In this document: positions 53,610 through 61,681 of the stretch, piece after piece
Numbering within the stretch: the stretch's first letter is position 1
Layout of the letters: each line of letters begins with the position of its first letter
Assembly: GCA_035266845.1 (NCBI GenBank)
Contig: DATFMP010000037.1
Location: forward strand, 1-64,000
DNA from: DATFMP01 sp035266845
GTDB lineage: Bacteria; SAR324; JACQKK01
Reading direction: 5' to 3'
DNA: 64,000 bases
Notes under the pieces: generated by a model
The model's database searches: none
What the model saw: only the letters and a program-made list of their open reading frames with translations
Told to the model about the DNA's origin: nothing
Made by a program: the position numbers and the translations under genes

Positions 53610-54631
53610 CCCGGCCCGGCTCCGAACGCACGCTTTCGCGCCTGCACACGGCCCAGCGCGGCTTCGGTCCGCCCGGCCAAGTGCGCATCCGCCTCCGCGG
53701 CCGCGAGCAGTCCTTCGGCCAGGGCGCTGGTGCGGGCGGATTCGTCCCGCAGGTTGTGCCCCACCAGCAGCAGATCCAGTCCCGCCGCGATGCCCTGCCG
53801 ACAGGCTTCGGCCGTGCCGAAGCGCTGCTGCAGGCCCTGCATTTGCAGATCGTCGGAGATCAGCAGCACGTCCGGCAGGCGCCGGCGCAGCGCGCCCAGG
53901 GCCATGCCGGACATGGAGATCGGCACGCCCGGCTCCCACTGGTTCACGATGCCGTGGCTGACCAGGATGGCGTGGCCGGAGAGCGTCGGCGCCAGCTCGT
54001 GGAACAGCTCGAGCTGCACCGGATTGAGACAATCGCTGAGGTCGGTCAGGGCCTCGTGGCTGTTGGTGGTCGCGCCGCCGAGCCCCGGATAGTGCTTGAG
54101 GCACAGCCCCAGCCCGGCTTCGCGCGCGGCCTCGTTCAGCAGGGCCACGATGGCGCGCACCTCGTCCGCATCGGCCGAGTACGCGCGTTCCACCGCGCCA
54201 ATGTCCGGATTGTCGGGGTTCAGGTTCAGGTCCACCACCGGCGCCAGGTCGTAAGAGATGCCCAGCGCCCGCAGCTCCGCGAAGGCCGCCCGGGCCAGCG
54301 CGCGGCGCTCCGCAATGGGCAGGCCGTTGAAGGCCTGCGCACTGGGCAGGGGCGCGAAGCCGCGTGCCTCCTTGAGGCGCCGCACCTTGCCGCCCTCCTG
54401 GTCCACGAACACCAGCGGCGCGGAGGGCAGCGCGGCCACTTCCGCGCACAGCGCGCGCATCTGTGCGGGGTCCCGCACGTTGCGCTCGTAGCGCCGCGTG
54501 CCCACGTCATAGTCGAAGAGGATCACGCCGCCCAGGCTGTAGCGCGCGGCGAAGTCCCGCAGCCAGTCGGGCACCTGGAAGCCCCGGAAGCCCAACACGA
54601 ACAGGGAGCCGATGTCAGCGCGGGAGATCAT
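53591..54631 (-). CDS. Glycoside hydrolase family 3 (NagZ-like)
   Basis: The 346-residue protein has the single TIM-barrel architecture of NagZ, which removes GlcNAc from muropeptides. It shows FVDQEGGKVRRL near 73-84, the nucleophile Asp in LLISDDLQMQGL near 257, and the substrate loop LKHYPGLGGATTNSHEAL near 177-194. In classical NagZ that loop reads KHFPGHGxTxxDSH; here the second His is Leu and the Asp of the catalytic Asp-His pair is Asn, while the final His is kept. Activity may be altered. It ends a minus-strand operon with asparaginase and pdxH. Confidence 0.78.
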   Translation of the reverse strand: MISRADIGSLFVLGFRGFQVPDWLRDFAARYSLGGVILFDYDVGTRRYERNVRDPAQMRALCAEVAALPSAPLVFVDQEGGKVRRLKEARGFAPLPSAQAFNGLPIAERRALARAAFAELRALGISYDLAPVVDLNLNPDNPDIGAVERAYSADADEVRAIVALLNEAAREAGLGLCLKHYPGLGGATTNSHEALTDLSDCLNPVQLELFHELAPTLSGHAILVSHGIVNQWEPGVPISMSGMALGALRRRLPDVLLISDDLQMQGLQQRFGTAEACRQGIAAGLDLLLVGHNLRDESARTSALAEGLLAAAEADAHLAGRTEAALGRVQARKRAFGAGPGQTAAR

Positions 54632-54695
54632 CGTGGCAGGGGGCGGGCGGACGGGTGCAGGCTGGTGGCGCCAGTGTAAGTCACGACGGGTGCAG

Positions 54696-55313
54696 TCATG
54701 GCGAAAGCCGCTCCACCCGCCAGCCGCCGGACTCGCGTTCGTAGCGGAAGCGGTCGTGGAGGCGGTTGGGGCGATTCTGCCAGAACTCGAAGCGCTCCGG
54801 CACCAGCCCGTAGCCGCCCCAGTGCTCCGGCCGAGGCACCGGCCGGTCCGCAAAGCGCTCGCGCATGCGGGCCATCTCCGCCTGCAGCGCCTCGCGCGAG
54901 GCCAGCGGCGCACTCTGCCGTGAGGCCCAGGCCCCGAGCTGGCTCTCGCGGTCACGCGTGGCGAAATAGGCGTCCGAATCCTCGTCGGCAAGCGGGCTCA
55001 CGCGACCTTCCAGCCGCACCTGGCGGCCCAGCGGGTGCCAGTGGAACAGCAGCGCGGCGGCGGGGTTTGCGGCCAGCTCCGCGGCCTTGCGGCTGCCGCA
55101 GTTGGTGTAGAAGCGGAAGGCCCCGTCCGCCACCTGGCGGAACAGCACCATGCGCAGCGAGGGGCGGCCTTCGCCATCCACTGTGGCCAGCGCCATGGCG
55201 TGAGGTTGGGCAACCACCGCCTCCGCAGCGGCATACCAAGTCTCGAAGGAGCTGTAGGGATCGGGCTCCAGCCGCAGCTCCGCGTCGATCCAGGGATTCG
55301 TCCCGGCTGCCAT
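54696..55313 (-). CDS. pdxH: Pyridoxamine 5'-phosphate oxidase
   Basis: This FMN enzyme oxidises pyridoxine or pyridoxamine phosphate to PLP. The 205 residues show RMVLFRQVADGAFRFYTNCGSRKAAELA near 53-80 for FMN binding, WHPLGRQVRLEGRV near 91-104, and the C-terminal WGGYGLVPERFEFWQNRPNRLHDR near 165-188 with the PLP-binding Arg and His. The chain ends with the canonical WRVERLSP. It starts eight bases after the asparaginase gene, so the two are co-transcribed. Confidence 0.94.
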   Translation of the reverse strand: MAAGTNPWIDAELRLEPDPYSSFETWYAAAEAVVAQPHAMALATVDGEGRPSLRMVLFRQVADGAFRFYTNCGSRKAAELAANPAAALLFHWHPLGRQVRLEGRVSPLADEDSDAYFATRDRESQLGAWASRQSAPLASREALQAEMARMRERFADRPVPRPEHWGGYGLVPERFEFWQNRPNRLHDRFRYERESGGWRVERLSP

Positions 55314-55320
55314 GCGGCCC

Positions 55321-56337
55321 TCAGGCGTCCAGCCAGCCCGCGCCTACCCGCACCGCACCCACCTCCGTGCCGGCATGATTGCGCAGCACAGGCGTCACGT
55401 GGTGGCTCAGCGCGGCCCAGGCGGCATCGTCCAGTGCGCCCAAGCGCCGCAGGATGGCGCCCAGCGCCACGGGCAGGGCGCGCGGGGTGCCGTCGTGAAT
55501 CTTCACGGCCACACCCAACCCCTGCTCGGGCAGGATGGCGATGTAGACGCCCTCGGCGCCGGTCTTGATGAGCGTGCGGCCGCCGGCGGCCTGGATCAGC
55601 TCCGTGCAAAAGCGGCCGGTCCCGGCGATGTAGAATGGCTCCGCGGCGATGGCGGACCGGATGCGCTCCACGGCCGCCTTGCGCTCCGCAGGCAGGTGCG
55701 CGGGGTCGGCCATGCGCGCCATACCGTGGGCCAGCGCGCGCAGGGGCATGCCGTACTGGGGCAGCCCGCAGCCGTCGATGCCGCGTGGGGCCATGGAGAG
55801 ATTGAGGCCCGTCATGCCTTCCAGCGCAGCCCGCACGCGCAACTGCGCCGGATGGTGTGCCAGGATGTAGCCCCGCGTGGGCTCGCCCAGGTGCACCGTG
55901 TGCGTGAGCATGCCCGTGTGCTTGCCGGAGCAATTGTTGTGCGCATTGCCCGGCGCTTCGCCCGCGCGCAGCAGGGCATGGGCCGCCGGTGTGTAGGAAG
56001 GCAGGTGGCTGCCGCACTCCAGCTCGTCCGGGGAGAGCCCGATGCGCGCTAGCCATGCCTGCACGAGCTGCACGTGGGCCGGCTCGCCGCCGTGGGAGCC
56101 GCAGGCATTGCACAGCTCCGCGGGGCTCACGCCGTAGCGGTCCGCCGCGCCGCTTTCCACCAGGGGCAGCGCCTGCAGCGGTTTGATGGCCGAGCGGGCA
56201 TAGACGACCTGCTCGGGATCGCCCCAGGCGGCCACCACGCCGCCGTTGGCATCCACGGCCACGGCGGAGCCGATGTGACGGCTCTCCACCATGTCGCCGC
56301 GGGTCACTTCGATGAGAATCGGGGGGGCTGGCACCAC
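55321..56337 (-). CDS. Asparaginase (Rhizobium etli type, class 3)
   Basis: The 338-residue enzyme belongs to the asparaginase II family that is unrelated to E. coli AnsA/AnsB. The active-site Ser and Lys are in ARSAIKPLQALPL near 47-59, and the Cys/Lys segment is NNCSGKHTGMLTH near 134-146. GIDGCGLPQYGMPL near 186-199 is also conserved. It deamidates asparagine to aspartate. It is the first gene of an operon with pdxH and the GH3 gene. Confidence 0.87.
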   Translation of the reverse strand: MVPAPPILIEVTRGDMVESRHIGSAVAVDANGGVVAAWGDPEQVVYARSAIKPLQALPLVESGAADRYGVSPAELCNACGSHGGEPAHVQLVQAWLARIGLSPDELECGSHLPSYTPAAHALLRAGEAPGNAHNNCSGKHTGMLTHTVHLGEPTRGYILAHHPAQLRVRAALEGMTGLNLSMAPRGIDGCGLPQYGMPLRALAHGMARMADPAHLPAERKAAVERIRSAIAAEPFYIAGTGRFCTELIQAAGGRTLIKTGAEGVYIAILPEQGLGVAVKIHDGTPRALPVALGAILRRLGALDDAAWAALSHHVTPVLRNHAGTEVGAVRVGAGWLDA

Positions 56338-56527
56338 GGGATTGCTCCGGCAGCCGGCGAGGGGCCTCGCCGCGCGGCGCAGACCATCACGCTACTGCGT
56401 CGCGATTGTATCGAGACACGGAGCGTCCGTATGGGTATAATGAGCGGCGGACGACGCATCGGTTGCGATCGGTCTTATCGCAACCGGCGGGGGAATGTCA
56501 GCAGTAATCCGGCAGGACCGTTGGCAA

Positions 56528-56773
56528 TCAGGCTTCCCAGAAGCCCTTTTGCCATTCGCGCACGGCTTGGCCTCGGGTGAGGCCGATGTCGCGCAGCATG
56601 TGGTCGTCCATCTCAAGCAATTGCCGGCGCGCCTCATGGCGCGTCCACCACATGCGGGCGATCTGCCGCGGGCGGACCAGCAGGCTCAGCAGCGAGCCTT
56701 CACCGTCCTGACCGGAGACGCCACCATTGAGACCCGCGTTGCCAGTGGAGTGCACTTGCACAAGCGAAGCCAT
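56528..56773 (-). CDS. DUF1127 small protein
   Basis: The 81-residue protein ends in a DUF1127 domain: RHEARRQLLEMDDHMLRDIGLTRGQAVREWQKGFW near 45-79. Such basic small proteins influence phosphate, carbon and stress regulation in alphaproteobacteria and are often expressed from divergent promoters with regulators. ATG 56773 follows GGAGAAGGAA and is favoured over TTG 56788. It is divergent from the MocR-type regulator, and both promoters share the TGACA/TGTCA boxes, so the regulator may control it. Confidence 0.82.
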   Translation of the reverse strand: MASLVQVHSTGNAGLNGGVSGQDGEGSLLSLLVRPRQIARMWWTRHEARRQLLEMDDHMLRDIGLTRGQAVREWQKGFWEA

Positions 56774-56832
56774 TTCCTTCTCCGTCAATTAGTGACAATA
56801 CTCGAACAACAATCGGTACAGTCACTCTAAAA

Positions 56833-56852
56833 TTGACACAATTAGCTGTCAA
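56833..56852. promoter_or_regulatory. Candidate MocR operator 1
   Basis: TTGACA at 56833-56838 and TGTCAA at 56847-56852 form a perfect 6-bp inverted repeat separated by eight bases, in the AT-rich divergent promoter region. TTGACA may also serve as a -35. Confidence 0.5.
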
Positions 56853-56860
56853 CAGATATA

Positions 56861-56875
56861 TTGTCACCATGACAA
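56861..56875. promoter_or_regulatory. Candidate MocR operator 2, over the start codon
   Basis: TTGTCA-CCA-TGACAA is a perfect inverted repeat whose centre overlaps the ATG (56869) of the MocR-type gene. A half-site TGACAA recurs at 56793-56798. Occupation would block the gene's own translation start region or transcription. Confidence 0.5.
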
Positions 56876-58257
56876 TGTGGATTCCCAAGCTGGAATACCG
56901 AGCAGGTCCTCGGTATCTGCGCATTGCGGCCGCCCTGCGGGAGGACATCGCTAGCGGCACGTTGGCGCCCGGCGCCCAGTTGCCCACACACCGCGACCTT
57001 GCCGAGGCGCTGGGGCTGACGGTGGGCACGGTCTCGCGCGCCTATGCGGAGGCTGCCCGGCAGAACCTGATCAGCGGGGAGATCGGCCGGGGTACCTACG
57101 TGCGTAGCGATTCGCGCAGAGAGGAGGCACTGCCCACGCCGGCCGAGCCGGACGATCACCTGATCGACCTGTCCCTGACCCGGCCAGTGGTGGACGTGGA
57201 GCAACTCGACCTGCAGCGCTCCCTGGCGGAACTGGCCCACAGCCCGGACATGGGGCGTTTTCTGGACTATCAGCCCAACGTGGGCCTCTCCGACCACCGG
57301 CGCGTGGCCGCGCAATGGCTCGCGCGGCGGGGACTGGTTGTGGGACCCGAGCGGGTAGTGGTGACGGCCGGGGGCCAGAACGCCATCGCCGTGATCCTCT
57401 CCGGCCTCACCCAGCCGGGCGACGTGGTGCTCACGGAGTGCCTGACCTATCCGGGCCTCAAAGGCATCGCCAAGGTGCTGCACCTGCAGTTGGCACCCGT
57501 GGCGATGGACGAGGACGGCATGCTGCCCGACTCTCTGGAGGCCGCGGCGGTCTCCCGCGGGGCGCGGGTGCTGTACACGGTGCCCACGCTGCACAACCCC
57601 ACCACCACCGTGATGTCCGCCGCGCGTCGGGCCGAGATCGCCGCGGTGGCACGGCGGCTGGACCTGGCGATCATCGAGGACGACGTGAACGGGCAGCTCC
57701 TGCCGGATGCACCCCCGCCGCTGAGCCTGCTGGCGCCCGAACGGAGCTACTGCATCGCCAGCACCTCCAAGTTCCTGGCGCCGGGCCTGCGCATCGGGTT
57801 CGTCGTCACGCCGGAGGGCCGGGCGCCGCGCGTGGCGGCGGGGGTGCGCGCCTTCACCATCATGGCTCCGCCGCTGCTGGCGGAGCTGACCTGCCGCTGG
57901 CTGACCGACGGCACGGCGGACCGCATCGTGGCGCGCCAGCAGGAGGAGGCGCTGCAGCGCCAGCGCCTGGCCGCGCGCGTGCTGCACGGCTTCGAGTACC
58001 AGGCACAGCCGCGCGGCTTCCATCTGTGGCTGCAGGTGCCGGAGCCCTGGCAAACCGAGGAGTTCGTGGCGCAGGCGCACGACCGCGGGGTGCTGATCTC
58101 GCCGGCGTCCGCCTTCACCGTGGGTCGTACGCCGCCGCCCCACGCCGTGCGCGTGGGCCTGGGCGGCATCCAGCCCCTCTCGCGGCTGGAGGAGGGCCTG
58201 CACGCCCTGGCCGAGACCCTGCGCCGCCCGCCCGGCCCCGTGTTCTCCATCGTGTAG
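56869..58257 (+). CDS. MocR/GabR-type transcriptional regulator (GntR + aminotransferase domain)
   Basis: The 462-residue protein joins a GntR winged helix-turn-helix (about 10-75, with GAQLPTHRDLAEALGLTVGTVSRAY) to a fold-type-I aminotransferase domain. The PLP lysine is in IASTSKFLAPGLRIG near 305. LQRSLAELAHSP, a GGQNAIA phosphate-side segment and YPGLKG also fit. Such regulators sense PLP or amino compounds and control vitamin B6 or amine metabolism. pdxH lies only about 1.6 kb away, making a B6 link plausible. ATG 56869 begins MTMWIPKLEY; the upstream TTG at 56833 overlaps operator 1 and is less likely. Confidence 0.9.
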   Translation: MTMWIPKLEYRAGPRYLRIAAALREDIASGTLAPGAQLPTHRDLAEALGLTVGTVSRAYAEAARQNLISGEIGRGTYVRSDSRREEALPTPAEPDDHLIDLSLTRPVVDVEQLDLQRSLAELAHSPDMGRFLDYQPNVGLSDHRRVAAQWLARRGLVVGPERVVVTAGGQNAIAVILSGLTQPGDVVLTECLTYPGLKGIAKVLHLQLAPVAMDEDGMLPDSLEAAAVSRGARVLYTVPTLHNPTTTVMSAARRAEIAAVARRLDLAIIEDDVNGQLLPDAPPPLSLLAPERSYCIASTSKFLAPGLRIGFVVTPEGRAPRVAAGVRAFTIMAPPLLAELTCRWLTDGTADRIVARQQEEALQRQRLAARVLHGFEYQAQPRGFHLWLQVPEPWQTEEFVAQAHDRGVLISPASAFTVGRTPPPHAVRVGLGGIQPLSRLEEGLHALAETLRRPPGPVFSIV

Positions 58258-58284
58258 AAAGCCTGCGGGAAACAACCGCTGCGA

Positions 58285-58345
58285 GGGAGCAAGCCCCCTC
58301 GCGCACCCCTTTCGGGTTTTCGCGGCTGCGAAACAGCCGCGAAAA
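58285..58345. terminator. Bidirectional terminator with GGGAGCAAGC repeat, copy 3
   Basis: TTTTCGCGGCTG at 58317-58328 pairs perfectly with CAGCCGCGAAAA at 58334-58345 around a 5-base loop. It gives a T run on either strand, an intrinsic terminator for both the MocR gene and the opposing MlrC gene. Just before it lies the repeat core GGGAGCAAGCCCCC (58285-58298). The rest of the 237-base gap to 58494 shows no gene. Confidence 0.8.
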
Positions 58346-58494
58346 CATGGGATTCAATTGGGGTCCAAGGGGCAGCGCCCCCGAAACAGTCGCTTCGCTA
58401 TTCATAAGCGTTTCAGGGTGCGTGGGATGTGCATGCCGCGCAGCCTTCATACGGACGCTCGCACCGCCCGTGCCTGCCCGCAGCGCCGCTGGGA

Positions 58495-59961
58495 TTACAT
58501 CGGATCGAGCGGATAGATGGGCCGCCGCACGTGCTCGAACTTGAGCAGGCGGTTGTCCGAGGTGGTGACCCCGATGCCGTCGCAGGTGAGCGTGTGCTTG
58601 CCGATGGGCTCGAAGCCCGCGCGGTAGTGGATGCGCGACTTGAGGACGAGGTACTTCATCTGCGTGGGCTCGATGCCCACGGAGGTGAACACCCCGATGT
58701 CCCACGGCTCGTGATGCCGTGAGACGACGACGATCTTCATGCGGCCCGTATCCAGCACGGCCGTGGGGCCCATCTGCACGGTGACCCCGGTGTACATGGG
58801 GCCGCGCACGACGAAGCTGCCGTCGGTGAGGGTGCGCACGCGGCCCGTGACGGGCAGCGATTCGGCCCTGCGGCCGATGGAGGGCATGTCCGTCTTGCCG
58901 CCCAGCTTGATTGTCACCTCCGCCCCCACGCCGGCCTTCATCATCTCCTGCACCGCCTGCGGATCCCACACGGCAGCCACGGCCACGTCGTCCAGCTCCT
59001 GGCGCATCACCTCGGCGATCACCGTCATCACGTCCTCGGAGCCCCCGGAGCCCACGTTGTCCGCGTGATCGAGCAGCAGCACGGGGAACTCCGTGAGCTG
59101 CTTGGCGCGCGCAACCACCTCGTCCAACGGCTCGTGGCGGTGCAGGAAGGCCTCGCGGCGCTCCCAGGCGGCCTCCAGCAGCCAGTCTACCGCGGCCTGG
59201 GCCGCCGGTGCATCGCCGTCGGCCACGACGATGGTGGAGAGTCCGGCATCGGCGAAGTCCGCCATGGGGAAGCCTCCGAAGACCGTGACCGCCAGCAGAC
59301 CCTGGGCTTCCGCCTCGCGGGCCATGGCCAGCAGGGTCTTCATGGGCTCGTCCTTGTGCCCCATGCGCAGGGTCTGGGCCAGCAGGGGCCGGTTGCCCCA
59401 GGCCATCACGGGCTTCACCTCGCCGCGCAGGGCCCGCAGCAGGATGCGCCCCACCTGCTCGCCCACCTCGTACATGTCCACGTGCGGATAGGTCTTGTAG
59501 CCGATCAGCGCGGTACAGTTGCGCACCATCTTCTCGGTCAGGTTGGCGTGCAGGTCGCACGTCACGCAGATCGGCACCTCGGGTGCGATGGCGCGGATGC
59601 GCTCCAGCAGGGTGCCTTCGCCGTCCGGCGTGACCTCGCTGACCATGGCCCCGTGCAGGTCGAGCATCACCACGTCGCAGCCGCGTCGCACCGCATCGCA
59701 GATGGCGCCGGCCATGCGCTCGTAGGCGTCGGCACTCACCGGCCCGCTGGGCATGGCCTCGGCGGCCACGGGCGTGACGATCTCCATGCCCTCGGCGCGC
59801 GCCAGCTTGATGTACGCGCCCATGGGCATGGCCGTGTGCTCGTAGGCACGCAGGGCATCGTCGCCCAGGTACGCGCCCCACTCCTCGAAGCGCGCCCAGG
59901 GTGTGGGGATGGGCGAGAACGTGTTGGTCTCGTGCTTCATCATGGCAATCACGGCGCGCAT
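58495..59961 (-). CDS. M81 family metallopeptidase, MlrC-like (copy 1)
   Basis: The 488-residue protein belongs to the family of MlrC, which degrades linearised microcystin in Sphingomonads. The start MRAVIAMMKHETNTFSPIPT, VVMLDLHGAMVSE near 98-110 and CDLHANLTEKMV near 135-146 provide conserved His and Asp positions. LLDHADNVGSGGSEDVM near 284-300 opens the C-terminal domain. Most members sit with peptide importers and have unknown natural substrates. It lies 58 bases downstream of a close paralog, and both follow a peptide-type solute-binding gene. Confidence 0.87.
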   Translation of the reverse strand: MRAVIAMMKHETNTFSPIPTPWARFEEWGAYLGDDALRAYEHTAMPMGAYIKLARAEGMEIVTPVAAEAMPSGPVSADAYERMAGAICDAVRRGCDVVMLDLHGAMVSEVTPDGEGTLLERIRAIAPEVPICVTCDLHANLTEKMVRNCTALIGYKTYPHVDMYEVGEQVGRILLRALRGEVKPVMAWGNRPLLAQTLRMGHKDEPMKTLLAMAREAEAQGLLAVTVFGGFPMADFADAGLSTIVVADGDAPAAQAAVDWLLEAAWERREAFLHRHEPLDEVVARAKQLTEFPVLLLDHADNVGSGGSEDVMTVIAEVMRQELDDVAVAAVWDPQAVQEMMKAGVGAEVTIKLGGKTDMPSIGRRAESLPVTGRVRTLTDGSFVVRGPMYTGVTVQMGPTAVLDTGRMKIVVVSRHHEPWDIGVFTSVGIEPTQMKYLVLKSRIHYRAGFEPIGKHTLTCDGIGVTTSDNRLLKFEHVRRPIYPLDPM

Positions 59962-60019
59962 GGGCAGAGCTCCTGTGGCAATGGCGGTGGTGGCCGGTCG
60001 GCCGTCACGGTCGCAGCTA

Positions 60020-61489
60020 TCACACGTCCGCATCGAGCGGATAGATGGGTCGCCGCACGTGGCGGTACTCGAACAGGCTGTTGTCCGACGAGCATACGCC
60101 GATGCCGTCGCAGGTGATCGTGTGCCGCGCGATGGGCTGGAACCCCGCCCGGTAGTGGATGCGCGACTTGAGCACCAGGTAGCGCTTGGCCTTGGGGTCG
60201 ATGCCCACCGAGGTGAACACGCCCTGGTCGAACGGCTCGTTGTTGAATGAGCACACCACGATCTGCACGGCGCCCGTGTCCAGCACGGCGGTGGGCCCCA
60301 TGTGCGCGGTCACGCCCGTGTTCATGGGCCCGGTCACCCGGAAATCACCGTCCGTGATGCAGCGCACGCGCCCCGTGACGCGCAGCGATTCACCCTTGCG
60401 GCCGATGGCGGGCATGTCCGTCTTGCCGCCCAGCTCCAGCGTCACCTCCGCCCCCACCCCGGCGCGGATCATGGCCTGCACCGCCTCCGGATCCTTGACG
60501 GAGGCCACGGCCACATCCTCCAGCCCCTGGCTGAGCACTTCCGCGATCACCGACATGACGTCCTGCGTGCCGCCGGACGCGGCGTTGTCCGCATGATCCA
60601 GCAGAATCACGGGCCCCTCGGTGAGCTGCTTGGCGCGGGCGATGGCCTCGTGCAGGGGCTCGCCCTCGTAGATGAAGTCCACCCGCAGGTGCCAAGCCGC
60701 ATCCAGCAGCCGTTTGGTCGCGGACTCCGCGTGTTTGCGGTCGCCATCGGCCACCACCACGGCGGAAAGCCCGGCGTCGTGGAAGTCCGCCAGAGGGAAG
60801 CCGCCGAACACGGTGGCCGCCAGGATGCCGTCTGCCTCCGTCTCTCGGGTCATGGCCAGCAGGGAGGCCATGGGCTCGTCCTCGTGGCCCATGCGCAGGG
60901 TCTGGGCCAGCAGGGGCCTGTTGTCCCAGGCCATCACTGGGTTCACCTCCCCGCGCATGGCGGCAAGCAGCACCCGGCCGATCTGAATTGCCGTCTCGAA
61001 GCTGTCGATGTGCGGGTAGGTCTTGTAACCGATCATGGCTGTGCAGTGGTCCATCATGGTCTGCGTGAGGTTGGCGTGCAAGTCCAGGTTCACGCAAATC
61101 GGCATGTTGGGCGCGATGGCGCGGATGCGCTCCAGCAGGCGGCCCTCGCCGTCCCGGGTGGATTCGGCCACCATGGCACCGTGCAGATCGAGCATGATGC
61201 CGTCGATGCGTCCGTCCACCGCCTCGCAGATGGCGTCCGTGATGGTGTCATAGGCATCTGTGTGCACGGGGCCGCTGGGCGCTGCCTCGGCCGCCACGGG
61301 CGTGACGACTTCCGCGTGCACCTCCTCGGCCAGCCGCAGGTAGGCCCCCACACCCGTGCGCGTGCCGGCGAAGGTGCTGCGCACGTCCGCGCCGAAGCAC
61401 AGCGTGCGCTGCTGAAAGCGCGCGAGGTCGGTGGGCACGGGCGAGAACGTGTTGGTCTCGTGCTTCATGGAAGCGATCAGCAGACGCAT
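60020..61489 (-). CDS. M81 family metallopeptidase, MlrC-like (copy 2)
   Basis: The 489-residue protein is a full-length paralog of the next gene, alike through MKHETNTFSP, GIMLDLHGAMVAE, LDLHANLTQTMM, IGYKTYPHIDSFE, LLDHADNAASGGTQDVM and VRRPIYPLD. Identity is high across the whole length, indicating tandem duplication. All conserved metal-site His and Asp residues are kept in both copies, so both may be active, possibly on different peptides or lactams. It lies 192 bases downstream of the solute-binding gene. Confidence 0.87.
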   Translation of the reverse strand: MRLLIASMKHETNTFSPVPTDLARFQQRTLCFGADVRSTFAGTRTGVGAYLRLAEEVHAEVVTPVAAEAAPSGPVHTDAYDTITDAICEAVDGRIDGIMLDLHGAMVAESTRDGEGRLLERIRAIAPNMPICVNLDLHANLTQTMMDHCTAMIGYKTYPHIDSFETAIQIGRVLLAAMRGEVNPVMAWDNRPLLAQTLRMGHEDEPMASLLAMTRETEADGILAATVFGGFPLADFHDAGLSAVVVADGDRKHAESATKRLLDAAWHLRVDFIYEGEPLHEAIARAKQLTEGPVILLDHADNAASGGTQDVMSVIAEVLSQGLEDVAVASVKDPEAVQAMIRAGVGAEVTLELGGKTDMPAIGRKGESLRVTGRVRCITDGDFRVTGPMNTGVTAHMGPTAVLDTGAVQIVVCSFNNEPFDQGVFTSVGIDPKAKRYLVLKSRIHYRAGFQPIARHTITCDGIGVCSSDNSLFEYRHVRRPIYPLDADV

Positions 61490-61681
61490 GGCGATCCTCG
61501 CGACGGCTAGGCGCAGCAGGGCTCGCGGACGGGGCCGACTGCGCGAGAGGGGCGCCGCGCTGCCCGCGCGCCCTGGCGAGGGCGCTCCGGGCCGGCCGGC
61601 GTGGCGATGGTGGTGTTTGGAGCGGGATGCGCCGCCCGCGGCCATCTGGCACCGCGGGCGGCATACCGCTGAAGTCCAACG

